This document shows, piece after piece, positions 55,154 through 63,428 of a stretch of 64,000 nt of DNA (positions within the stretch are counted from its first letter, which is position 1; each line of letters begins with the position of its first letter). This DNA comes from Alphaproteobacteria bacterium. Its GTDB lineage: Bacteria; Pseudomonadota; Alphaproteobacteria; UBA8366. Position numbers and translations under genes: made by a program. The stretch spans positions 186,001-250,000 of the forward strand of contig JANQKC010000035.1 of assembly GCA_028281325.1 (NCBI GenBank), read 5' to 3'. The notes under the pieces were generated by a model, which was not told where the DNA came from, searched no databases, and saw only the letters and a program-made list of their open reading frames with translations.

Positions 55154-55624
55154 ATGGATATTTTCGACCGAAAACTCCTTGTCTTGGTGCAACGGGACAA
55201 CCGCCTGACCAATGAGCAGCTTGGCCGCCGTATCGGCCTGTCCCCCGCCGCTTGCCATCGTCGGCTGAAACGTCTCGCCGAAACCGGCGTGATCGAACGC
55301 AACGTCTCGCTGGTGTCGCCCGCCGCCGTGGGCCGCCACGTCACGCTGATCGTGCATGTCACGCTGGAGCGCGAGCGGGCGGACCTGTTCGACGCCTTCA
55401 AGGACAGCATGCGGGACGCGCCGGAGGTCACCCAATGCTATTACGTGACCGGCACGACGGATTTCGTGCTGATCCTGAACGCCCGGAACATGCAGGACTA
55501 CGAGGGCTTCACCCGCCGGCATTTCTACGACAACCCCAATATCCAGCGGTTCCAGACCGACGTGGTCATGGATACGGTGAAATTCACCACGGAAATGCCG
55601 ATCGCCACCCCGGACGAGGCATGA
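55154..55624 (+). CDS. Lrp/AsnC-family transcriptional regulator
   Basis: 156 residues. An N-terminal helix-turn-helix (residues 3-60) contains NRLTNEQLGRRIGLSPAACHRRLKRL. The C-terminal RAM ligand domain contains CYYVTGTTDFVLIL. Such proteins form octamers that sense amino acids. The gene is divergent from the dpaL-hyuB-hyuA-DUF1445 operon, so it probably controls it in response to an amino acid, perhaps diaminopropionate. Confidence 0.93.
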   Translation: MDIFDRKLLVLVQRDNRLTNEQLGRRIGLSPAACHRRLKRLAETGVIERNVSLVSPAAVGRHVTLIVHVTLERERADLFDAFKDSMRDAPEVTQCYYVTGTTDFVLILNARNMQDYEGFTRRHFYDNPNIQRFQTDVVMDTVKFTTEMPIATPDEA

Positions 55625-55698
55625 GGGATGGGGCCGGGCAAACGAATAGCGGCCCCTTTCGGAAGCCGCTATTCGCATGATAACCTTACCAAATCGAC

Positions 55699-55775
55699 TG
55701 GTCGGGGAGAGAGGATTCGAACCTCCGGCCCCTACGTCCCGAACGTAGTGCTCTACCAGGCTGAGCTACTCCCCG
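55699..55775 (-). tRNA. tRNA-Pro (anticodon CGG)
   Basis: 77 nt with an encoded CCA (55699-55701). The acceptor stem is CGGGGAG with CTCCCCG. The anticodon stem CTACG/CGTAG closes the loop TTCGGGA, giving CGG, which reads the proline codon CCG. The T-arm GGAGGTTCGAATCCTCT is complete. Confidence 0.96.
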
Positions 55776-55868
55776 GTCGCGGCGTGCCTTATATACCGCG
55801 GGCTGCTCCTTGGCAATGGCGCGCCTGCCCCCCGCGGCCTGCCTCGCGGGTACAGGAGACAGTTTTCG

Positions 55869-57161
55869 ATGACGGACCTGCACACCCTCTCCCTAAGCGC
55901 CCTGGCGGCCCGCCTACGCGCCGGCGACACCACGGCAACCGCAATCGCCGAAGCCTGCCTCGCGCGCGTCGAGGCCCGCGAAGACACGGTGAAGGCTTGG
56001 CAGTTCGTCGATCCCGAGCGGGTCCTGGAACAAGCGGCGCGGCGGGACCGCGAGACGCCGAGCAGTGCGCTGCATGGGGTACCGGTCGGCCTGAAAGACA
56101 TCATCGATACCGAGGACATGCCGACCACCTACGGCTCGCCGATCTACGCCGACCACACGCCACGCAAGGACGCCATCATGGTGCAGCGGCTGCGCGCCGC
56201 GGGCGCCGTGCTGATGGGCAAGACCGTGACGACGCAGTTCGCCCATCGCTTCCCCGGCAAGACGGCCAACCCGCGTAACCCGGCGCACACGCCGGGCGGG
56301 TCGTCCAGCGGATCGGCCGCGGCGGTGGTCGACGACATGACGCCACTGGCCTTCGGTACGCAAACATCCGGATCAGTCATTCGACCGGCCGCCTATTGCG
56401 GCGTCATCGGTTTCAAACCCAGTTTCGGCTGGACCGACTTCACCGGGGCGAAACATCTCGCTGCATCGTTGGATACCCTGGGCTACTACGTGCGGAGTTT
56501 GGACGACCTACCCCTGGTCCATGCGGTGCTCAACAGCGACGCGTTACCCGGCGCGGAGACGACCGATATCGCCGCGCCGAATTTCGCGCTCTGCCGCACG
56601 CCGGTCTGGGATCGGGCGGACGAATGCGCCCAAGCCTTGGCCGAAGCGACAGCGGATCGTCTCGGCAACGCGGGCGCCGGGCTGCGGACGTTGGACTTGG
56701 ACAGCGGCTTCGCCCGGGTGCTGGAGGCCCAGGACACGGTGCTGGAGTATGAAATGGCCCGGCATCTGGCAACCGAACGGTCGGAGAACTGGGACCTGAT
56801 CGCCGCCCCGACGCAAGAATTCATCCGCCGGGGCGAAGATTGCAGCGAGGAAAAGATCGCGGACGCCCGGTACGTCTTCGATCAGGCCCGCGCCGATTTC
56901 ACCAAGGCGCTGGGAGACGACATCGCGATCACGCTGAGCGCGCCCGGCGAAGCGCCGAAAGGGCTCGACTCGACGGGCAACGCGCTGTTCAACCGGATGT
57001 GGACCGCGCTGCATGTCCCGTGCCTCCACCTGCCGGTGGACGCGGGGCCGCAGGGCTTGCCGCTCGGGGTCACCTTGATCGCGCGCAAAGGGCATGAACA
57101 ACGGCTCGTCGCGGCCGGACGTTGGGCCGCAACGGCGCTGGACCTGCCGCTGTTCGGATAA
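55869..57161 (+). CDS. Amidase signature family protein (first)
   Basis: 430 residues, short for the family. The Ser-cisSer-Lys triad is visible: Lys76 (GVPVGLKD), Ser in TPGGSSSGSAAA (145-147) and Ser169 (TQTSGSVIRP). AGGAGA lies upstream of the ATG. Amidase-signature enzymes hydrolyse amides to acids and ammonia in the cytoplasm. It is a relative of the amidase at 57398 on the other strand, sharing NPAHTPGGSSSGSAAAV and PAAYCGV. It is convergent with the TRAP operon, and the substrate is unknown. Confidence 0.93.
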   Translation: MTDLHTLSLSALAARLRAGDTTATAIAEACLARVEAREDTVKAWQFVDPERVLEQAARRDRETPSSALHGVPVGLKDIIDTEDMPTTYGSPIYADHTPRKDAIMVQRLRAAGAVLMGKTVTTQFAHRFPGKTANPRNPAHTPGGSSSGSAAAVVDDMTPLAFGTQTSGSVIRPAAYCGVIGFKPSFGWTDFTGAKHLAASLDTLGYYVRSLDDLPLVHAVLNSDALPGAETTDIAAPNFALCRTPVWDRADECAQALAEATADRLGNAGAGLRTLDLDSGFARVLEAQDTVLEYEMARHLATERSENWDLIAAPTQEFIRRGEDCSEEKIADARYVFDQARADFTKALGDDIAITLSAPGEAPKGLDSTGNALFNRMWTALHVPCLHLPVDAGPQGLPLGVTLIARKGHEQRLVAAGRWAATALDLPLFG

Positions 57162-57195
57162 GACGTCGGCGGTTGAATGCAAACGCCTGCACCGG

Positions 57196-57369
57196 CTAGT
57201 TTTTCCTGCCGTTCCCGTTTCGCAGCGTCTTCCAAAAGTCATAGGACGCCATCAGGACAACGACCAGGATGACGATCGCCAAGTCCACCTCGCGGACGAA
57301 CCCGACCACGACGCCGACGAAGGCGGTCAACATGATCAGGGAAAGAATGGCGAATATTTTGTCCAACAT
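57196..57369 (-). CDS. 57-residue small membrane protein
   Basis: A complete small gene from ATG 57369 to TAG 57196. The peptide starts MLDKIFAILSLIMLTAFVGV, has two hydrophobic segments (about 5-24 and 29-42) and ends with a basic tail (SYDFWKTLRNGNGRKN). It is 28 nt downstream of the second amidase gene, on the same strand as the TRAP operon. It could be an accessory of the transporter or a membrane peptide of other function. Similar short membrane proteins occur in related bacteria, as I recall. Evidence is frame, hydrophobicity and position only. Confidence 0.65.
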   Translation of the reverse strand: MLDKIFAILSLIMLTAFVGVVVGFVREVDLAIVILVVVLMASYDFWKTLRNGNGRKN

Positions 57370-57397
57370 CGCTCAAATATCCTTATTCGCGGAGGCA

Positions 57398-58732
57398 TCA
57401 CCGCTCCGCCGCTTCCACATGCGCCGCCAACCAGCGGGCGGTCCGTAACAGGCGCGCATCGTCACCGCGACGGCCGACGAGTTGCACGCCGAGCGGCAGA
57501 CCGTCGCTTCCCTGCATCAACGGCAGCGTGATGGCCGGCGTGCCGCACAGCGTCCAGAGCGTGCAGAAGGCCGGGCTGCCGGTCGAGTCCAAGCCGGCCG
57601 GCGCGGTCCCGGTGGTGGCCGGCGTCAGGATCGCATCGTAACGCTCGAAGATCCGCTCAAGCCCCGCGTTGAGGACCGCGATCCAATCGACCGCACGATT
57701 ATAGTCAACCGCCAAGGTTTTCTGCCCCTCTTCGATCATCTCTCGAAGCGTGTCGCTCAACCGATCGGCGCCCGCCCGATGGTAACGCGCGAAATTCTTC
57801 GCCAGATCGGCGCAGATGATCGTGCGATGGCAGTCCAGCGCCTGTTCGAACGGGTCGGGAAGCGGCACCTCGTCGCACTGCGCGCCGAGAAAGTCCGACA
57901 ATTCCGCAAAGGCCGCCCGCGTTTCGTCGGTTGCCGTCTCCCACACCGGCGTCTTCACGAACGCAAACAGTGGATCCAGCGGCGGCTCTTCGCCCGCAAT
58001 CTCCAGCAGCCGAGGCCGCGCCCGCAAGCGGCTGTCCGGATCGGCGTCATCGTAGCCGGCGATCGATTGGGCCAATAAGGCGATGTCCTCGACCGAACGG
58101 CCGAACACGCCGATCGTGTCCAACACGCGGGATTGCGCCAGGACGCCGGTTCGGGAAATCAGACCATGCGTCGGCTTGAAACCGAACACCCCGCAATAGG
58201 CCGCCGGACGAACCACCGACCCGTTGGTCTGCGTCCCCACGGCGAGCGGCACCATGCCCGCCGCGACCGCCGCCGCGGAGCCGCTCGACGACCCGCCGGG
58301 CGTGTGGGCCGGGTTATGCGGATTCCGGGTTTTGCCCGGCGCGTAGACCGCCAGCTCGGTGGTGACCGTCTTGCCGAGAATGACCGCACCGGCCTGCTTG
58401 AGTTGGGAGACGACGAAGGCGTCTTCTTCCGGCTGGCGGCCGGCGTCGATAACCGTGCCGTTCTCCGTCGGCAGGTCGACCGTATCGAAGATATCCTTCA
58501 CCCCGACCGGAAGCCCGTGGAGCGGCCCCACGACATCCGCCGCCCCTCGGACCGCGTCCAACTGCTGGGCCTGCTGCACCGCGAAATCGGCGTCCAAATG
58601 GGCCCAAGCCTGGACCTGTTCTTCCGCCTCGTCGATCCGGCCGAGGCAGGCCCGGGTCACCGTCTCGGCTTCGATCAAGCCGTCACGGATCTGCGCCGCG
58701 ATCGAAACCGATGTCAGGGGCGCATCACTCAC
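57398..58732 (-). CDS. Amidase signature family protein (second, TRAP-linked)
   Basis: 444 residues. The catalytic triad is Lys79 (GLPVGVKD), Ser in TPGGSSSGSAA and Ser in TQTNGSVVRPAAYCG. It lies 46 nt downstream of the TRAP large permease gene on the same strand and is therefore probably co-transcribed. Together with the importer it suggests uptake of an amide or amino-acid derivative that is hydrolysed in the cytoplasm. It resembles the amidase at 55869 and probably shares ancestry. Substrate not deducible. Confidence 0.93.
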   Translation of the reverse strand: MSDAPLTSVSIAAQIRDGLIEAETVTRACLGRIDEAEEQVQAWAHLDADFAVQQAQQLDAVRGAADVVGPLHGLPVGVKDIFDTVDLPTENGTVIDAGRQPEEDAFVVSQLKQAGAVILGKTVTTELAVYAPGKTRNPHNPAHTPGGSSSGSAAAVAAGMVPLAVGTQTNGSVVRPAAYCGVFGFKPTHGLISRTGVLAQSRVLDTIGVFGRSVEDIALLAQSIAGYDDADPDSRLRARPRLLEIAGEEPPLDPLFAFVKTPVWETATDETRAAFAELSDFLGAQCDEVPLPDPFEQALDCHRTIICADLAKNFARYHRAGADRLSDTLREMIEEGQKTLAVDYNRAVDWIAVLNAGLERIFERYDAILTPATTGTAPAGLDSTGSPAFCTLWTLCGTPAITLPLMQGSDGLPLGVQLVGRRGDDARLLRTARWLAAHVEAAER

Positions 58733-58778
58733 CAGGTCATCCTCCCTGCCCGCCAGGGGCTATCCAGCCGAGGCCGCA

Positions 58779-60134
58779 TCAATTGCCGTACACCGCGTTC
58801 GGCAGCCATAAAGCGATCTCGGGAAAGATATAAAGCAGAGCCATCGCGAGGAACACCATCGAGAGGAAGGGCAGCACGCCCTTGAAGATCTCGATGAGTT
58901 GGACATGCGGCGGCGCGACCCCTTTCAGGTAGTACGCCGCCATGGCCATAGGGGGTGTCAGGAAGGACGTCTGAAGGTTCAGCGCCACCAAGATGCCGAA
59001 AAACAGCGGATCGATCCCGAAAATCGGCAGCATCGGCAGAAAGATCGGCACGAAGATGATGATGATCTCCGACCATTCCAGCGGCCAACCCAACAAGAAG
59101 ATGATCAACTGCGCCAGGATCAGGAACATCACCGGGCTCAGGTTCATCGCGAGGACCCAGTCCTTGATGATGTCGTGCCCGCCGAGATAGGAGAATACCG
59201 ACGAGAAGGTCCATGACCCGACGAACAGCCAACACACCATCGCCGACGTGCGCACGGTCAAGTAGACCGATTCCTTCAACCGGTCCCAGGTCAGCGCGCG
59301 ATACGCCGCCGCCAGCAGCAAGCCGCCCAACGCGCCCATGGCAGCGGCCTCGGACGGCGTCGCCAGGCCGAACAGGATTGCGCCCAACACCGACAAGATC
59401 AAAAAGGCGAGCGGGAAGAAAGACGTCGCCATCATCCAGAGGACCTGCATGAAGCTATGGTCTCCGGCGTCCTCGTCCTTGAGCTTCGGCGCGAGCGACG
59501 GATTCAGCCACGCGCGTCCGATGACATACAGAATGTATAGTCCGGCCAACATGAAGCCCGGAAGAATGGCGCCCGCATACAGCCGGACGACCGAGACATT
59601 GGACGTTGCCGCGTAGACGATCAGCATGATGCTGGGCGGAATGAGGATGCCAAGGCAACCGCCCGCGCAGATCACGCCGGCGGCAAAGCTGGTGTTGTAT
59701 TTCGCGCGCAACATCGACGGGAAAGCGAGCAAACCCATCAGCGTCACCACGGCGCCGATGATGCCAGTCGCCGTCGCGAAAAGCGCACAGGTGGCAAGCG
59801 CCGCGATCGCCATCGATCCGGGCAGCCGCCGCGCCGCGACCTGCAACGTCACGAACAGGCGGTCGACGATGTTCGACCGCTCGACGATGTAGCCCATGAA
59901 CAGGAACAGCGGGACCGCGGTCAGGACGTCGTTCGCCATGACCGAATAGGTCTGATTGACCAGCAGGTCGAAAATACGGTTGTCGAAGATCGACTGCATA
60001 CGTTCGGCGTCGAAATAGGCGTAGTAGCCGAAGGCGATCCCCATCGCGACCAGGGTAAAGGCGATCGGAAAGCCCAGCATGATCGTCAGGATGAAGATGC
60101 CGAGCATGAAAACGGCGATTTGAGGATCGGTCAT
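58779..60134 (-). CDS. TRAP transporter large permease (DctM-like)
   Basis: 451 residues with about twelve membrane segments. The pattern VPLFLFMGYIVERSNIVDRLF and CAGGCLGILIPPSIMLIVYA is typical of DctM. It carries out sodium-coupled import with DctQ and DctP. It starts 4 nt inside the dctQ gene (overlap 60131-60134), indicating coupling. The binding protein with its Tat-type signal suggests a carboxylated or keto acid substrate. Confidence 0.95.
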   Translation of the reverse strand: MTDPQIAVFMLGIFILTIMLGFPIAFTLVAMGIAFGYYAYFDAERMQSIFDNRIFDLLVNQTYSVMANDVLTAVPLFLFMGYIVERSNIVDRLFVTLQVAARRLPGSMAIAALATCALFATATGIIGAVVTLMGLLAFPSMLRAKYNTSFAAGVICAGGCLGILIPPSIMLIVYAATSNVSVVRLYAGAILPGFMLAGLYILYVIGRAWLNPSLAPKLKDEDAGDHSFMQVLWMMATSFFPLAFLILSVLGAILFGLATPSEAAAMGALGGLLLAAAYRALTWDRLKESVYLTVRTSAMVCWLFVGSWTFSSVFSYLGGHDIIKDWVLAMNLSPVMFLILAQLIIFLLGWPLEWSEIIIIFVPIFLPMLPIFGIDPLFFGILVALNLQTSFLTPPMAMAAYYLKGVAPPHVQLIEIFKGVLPFLSMVFLAMALLYIFPEIALWLPNAVYGN

Positions 60135-60745
60135 TTGTCGCGCCCCTCGCCGCCGGGAACCGACGGCTTCAACTCGGTCAGGCCTTCGTCATGTTGGTGC
60201 TGAAGCACGGTTTCCATTTCTTCGACGTCTTCGGAATGCGCGGGCCATTTCCCGGTCTTGATGCAGAGGATGCACCGGCAGACCTGGGCGATCCCCTGGA
60301 TGAACAACAGGGCGCCGGCGGCCGGAATAATCAATTTGAACTGGAAGATCGGCACGTTCGCCGGGCTCATCACGCTGACTTCCTTATAGAACCAGGACTC
60401 GCTCGCGTAATCGAAGCCGGCAAGCATCAGCGCCGTCACACCCGGATAGAAGAACAGAATGTAGAGTACCAACTCCACCTTCGCCTGGGTCTTCGGCTTC
60501 CAGAGCCGGTAAATCACGTCGCCCCGGACATGCCCGTCACGGGACAAGGTATACGCCCCGGCCATCATGAAGAGCGCCCCGTACATCATGTAGCTGATAT
60601 CGAACGCCCAAGCCGTCGGGTCGCGCAGCACGTATCGTACGAAGACCTCATACCCCACGCCGAAGGTGAGGATCAGAATGCACCAGGCAAAGGCCTTGCC
60701 GACCCATGCCGTCAGACTGTCGATGATGAAAATCAACCGTTCCAT
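60131..60745 (-). CDS. TRAP transporter small permease (DctQ-like)
   Basis: 204 residues, at the long end for DctQ, with four membrane segments (about 13-35, 45-65, 86-110 and 130-152) and a charged C-terminal tail. GKAFAWCILILTFGVGYEVFVRYVL fits the family. It partners the large permease. A strong hairpin at 60783-60807 sits between it and the binding-protein gene. Confidence 0.9.
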   Translation of the reverse strand: MERLIFIIDSLTAWVGKAFAWCILILTFGVGYEVFVRYVLRDPTAWAFDISYMMYGALFMMAGAYTLSRDGHVRGDVIYRLWKPKTQAKVELVLYILFFYPGVTALMLAGFDYASESWFYKEVSVMSPANVPIFQFKLIIPAAGALLFIQGIAQVCRCILCIKTGKWPAHSEDVEEMETVLQHQHDEGLTELKPSVPGGEGRDK

Positions 60746-60782
60746 CGGCTTCCCCCGATTATTGTCCGCATAGAACAGGGGT

Positions 60783-60807
60783 GGGGCGGCGCATATCGCA
60801 CCGCCCC
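60783..60807 (-). terminator. Intercistronic hairpin between dctP and dctQ
   Basis: On the minus strand an 11-bp stem (GGGGCGGTGCG with TGCGCCGCCCC, two wobble pairs) closes an ATA loop. There is no T-run directly after it. Such hairpins often protect the abundant binding-protein mRNA while limiting downstream expression. Confidence 0.55.
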
Positions 60808-60847
60808 CTATAACGTCGTTACATCGACGTCCCCCTGGCCTTCACCT

Positions 60848-61993
60848 CTAGAACGGCAGCTTGCCGGGGAAATAATGCTCGTAAGCAAGCTTGTAGTCGG
60901 CCGAGTTGACCAGATCGTAGAATGCGACCCGTTGGCTCCACGCCTTCTGGCTGTCGACGACCTTCTTGAAGAACGGATCCTTGTTCAACCGCTCGAGCAC
61001 GGTGTCCCACGAATCCAATTGCGCCTTCATGATCGACGTGTCCGTGCGGTAGACGTTGACCTTGCTCTGGTTGATGAGCTTTTGAAGGTCGGCCGAGTAC
61101 AGGTCCATGGCGTAGCCGTAGCTGGCCGTGTTCGCCGCTTCGGCGGAATATTCGAGGATCGCCTGAACTTCCTTCGGGAATTCATCATATTTACGCTTGT
61201 TGAAGATGACCTCGAAGAACTCCGCGGCCTGATGATAGCTGCCCATGTGATAGTGCTTCGAGACGTCCTGCGCGCCGAACTGACTGTCGGCGGTCGGGTT
61301 GTTGAATTCGAAGGCTTCGATCACGCCTTTTTCCAACGCCGGCATGATTTCGCCGCCCGGAAGCTGGGTCACCTTCAGGCCCATGCCCTGCATGATGTCC
61401 GTCGCGAGCCCGACCGTGCGGTATTTGAGGCCCTTCATGTCATCGACATTGTTGATCTTCTTCTTGAACCAACCGAGCGGTTGAGTCGGCATCGGCATCG
61501 TGAAGAAGCCGACGAGGTTCAATCTCAACTTGTCCTGCACCAGTTCGCGATAAAGTTCCTTACCGCCGCCGAAATGGATCCACGCAAGGATTTGCGAGGC
61601 ATTACACCCGAACACCGGGCCCGTGCCGAACAAGGACGCCGCCTTGTTCTTGCCATACCAATACGCCGTCACCGTGTGCCCGGCGTCCAATACGCCCTTA
61701 TGACAGGCATCCTGTACCTGGAACGCCTTCACGACCGCGCCGGCCGGCAGATAGTCGATTTTCACACGACCGCCTGCCATCTTCTCGACGCGCTCGACAT
61801 ACTGCTTCGCCATGTCCGTAAACACGCTCTTGGCGCCCCACGACCCCTGCATCTTGAGATTGATCGTTTGCGCACGCGACACATTCGGCATCGCCACCGC
61901 CGCGGTAACGCCGGCGGTCCCCATGACGGCACCCTTCAAGAAGCGACGACGCGCTTTCCCACCAGTGCCATTTTCCGTCTTGATCTCAGCCAT
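60848..61993 (-). CDS. TRAP transporter substrate-binding protein (DctP-like, Tat signal)
   Basis: 381 residues. The N-terminus has a twin-arginine motif ARRRFLKGA (about 14-22), followed by a hydrophobic segment ending at SRAQ (about 42). The mature part follows the DctP/TakP pattern (LKMQGSWGAKSVFTDMAKQYVERVEKMAGGRVKID-like; GGGKELYRELV; LKYRTVGLATDIMQGMGLK). GGGAGG precedes the ATG by 9 nt. It would bind an organic acid in the periplasm; TakP-like members take 2-oxo acids. First gene of the operon with dctQ, dctM, amidase and a small membrane protein. Confidence 0.92.
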   Translation of the reverse strand: MAEIKTENGTGGKARRRFLKGAVMGTAGVTAAVAMPNVSRAQTINLKMQGSWGAKSVFTDMAKQYVERVEKMAGGRVKIDYLPAGAVVKAFQVQDACHKGVLDAGHTVTAYWYGKNKAASLFGTGPVFGCNASQILAWIHFGGGKELYRELVQDKLRLNLVGFFTMPMPTQPLGWFKKKINNVDDMKGLKYRTVGLATDIMQGMGLKVTQLPGGEIMPALEKGVIEAFEFNNPTADSQFGAQDVSKHYHMGSYHQAAEFFEVIFNKRKYDEFPKEVQAILEYSAEAANTASYGYAMDLYSADLQKLINQSKVNVYRTDTSIMKAQLDSWDTVLERLNKDPFFKKVVDSQKAWSQRVAFYDLVNSADYKLAYEHYFPGKLPF

Positions 61994-62098
61994 ATGAATA
62001 TACCTCCCGTTCGAAGTAACAGGCAGCTTCCGTTGGCCAAAGAAGCCTACCTACAATCCCGTTCGCATGCAGGTAGCTAATGCCGGGGCAAGCACAAC

Positions 62099-62142
62099 TG
62101 GTCCGGAATTTTCTTTTATATATGGGCAATTAGTCCGGACAA
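62099..62142 (-). promoter_or_regulatory. dctP promoter with paired GTCCGGAC operators
   Basis: On the minus strand TTGTCC (62142-62137) and TATAAA (62120-62115) are separated by 16 nt. The palindrome GTCCGGAC (62133-62140) overlaps the -35 element and a related GTCCGGA copy lies at 62101-62107 near the expected start site. This resembles GntR-type operators with GT-N-AC cores. No GntR gene is in the window. Confidence 0.5.
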
Positions 62143-62283
62143 CTGAACTTCCTGCAACCAATAAACTATACAGTCTGGGATTAGGTCCGGGGAGTCAACA
62201 CACTCCTCCCCGCCCCGGATCACATGCACAACTTGCTGAACCCGGCGACCGATACAATCGGAGCTTGGATAGAGATTGATCGA

Positions 62284-63249
62284 CTACGCAACCCGATCTT
62301 CGGGCTCCCGCCCTGCGGCGATCGCTTCGAGATTGTCGATGGCGCGGTTGCCCATGGCGATTCGCGTTTCCACCGTCGCGCTGCCGATATGCGGCAACAG
62401 AAACGTATTCGGCTGCGTCCGGTATCGCGGATCGATATCCGGCTCGTTATTGAAAACGTCGAGCCCCGCGGCGGCCAGCTTACCCGACCGCAACGCGTCG
62501 ATCAGCGCGTCGTCGTCTACCACCGCACCCCGTGCGGTATTGACCAACACCGCGCCGTCGGGAAGCAGATCAAGCCGCGCGCTGTTGATGAGGCCGCGGC
62601 TTTCCGGCGTCGCCGGACAATGGATCGACAGGAATTGCGAAACCTTCAGAAGGGAGTCCAACGTATCGTGGTACACCGCGCCCGCTTCCAAATCGGCGGC
62701 GATCCTATTCCGGTTGTGATAGTGAATCTCCATATCGAGCCCGCGCGCACGACGGGCGGCGACCTGACCGACGCGGCCCATACCGATAATGCCCAAACGC
62801 TTACCCGTCACTTGGGTGCCGACCATGAATTTCGGGCTCCAATCGCGCCAGCCGCCGGACCGCACCAACTGCTCGCCCTCGCCCGCCCGGCGCGCCGCGC
62901 CCAGCATCAACAGGATAGCGATCTCGGCCGTCGCGTCGCTCAACACGTCGGGCGTGTTGGTCACGATCAATCCGCGCCTCTGCGCGGCCGCCAAATCGCA
63001 ATGATCGACGCCGACCGAGAAATTCGCGACCGCCTTTACACTGCCCGGCAGTCGGGCCACCACATCGGCGGAAAAATGCTCGGTATGGCAAGGCAGGATG
63101 GCGAATGCGCCATCCGATAGGCGAACCAGGTCATCGGCCGAATAGAGTTTGTCCTCGGGGTTGAGGATGGGCGCGAACGACCGTTGCAGACGCTCTTCGA
63201 CTTCATCCGGCAGTTTTCGCGTAACCAGAACGACGGGTTTGTCCGGCAT
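62284..63249 (-). CDS. 2-hydroxyacid dehydrogenase (glyoxylate/hydroxypyruvate reductase-like)
   Basis: 321 residues. The Rossmann motif is GIIGMGRVGQVAARRARG (about 153-170). Catalytic residues are Arg in NTARGAVVDD, Glu in NNEPDI and His in LPHIGSATVE. The family reduces glyoxylate or hydroxypyruvate with NADPH. It is upstream of the TRAP operon on the same strand, with its own 290-bp gap downstream, so it may supply or use a hydroxy or oxo acid imported by TRAP. It differs from the dehydrogenase at 27324. Confidence 0.92.
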   Translation of the reverse strand: MPDKPVVLVTRKLPDEVEERLQRSFAPILNPEDKLYSADDLVRLSDGAFAILPCHTEHFSADVVARLPGSVKAVANFSVGVDHCDLAAAQRRGLIVTNTPDVLSDATAEIAILLMLGAARRAGEGEQLVRSGGWRDWSPKFMVGTQVTGKRLGIIGMGRVGQVAARRARGLDMEIHYHNRNRIAADLEAGAVYHDTLDSLLKVSQFLSIHCPATPESRGLINSARLDLLPDGAVLVNTARGAVVDDDALIDALRSGKLAAAGLDVFNNEPDIDPRYRTQPNTFLLPHIGSATVETRIAMGNRAIDNLEAIAAGREPEDRVA

Positions 63250-63428
63250 GGCTGACTCCTTCGATGCGGAAGGGCAGCATGGTGCCGCGCGGACACCGCC
63301 GATTCAACAGGCGAGACGCCGACGCAACCCGCGCAGCGCGACCAGATTCTTAACTGGAAAGACAAAGCCCCCAAACCAACCGATGGACTCGACCCGTCCG
63401 GAATCGACCGGTCCTGTCCGACGGCGGA

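Noticed and set aside
62045-62077. Inverted repeat CTACCT/AGGTAG as a terminator
   Set aside because: Six base pairs with an 18-nt spacer and no T-run; too weak to call.
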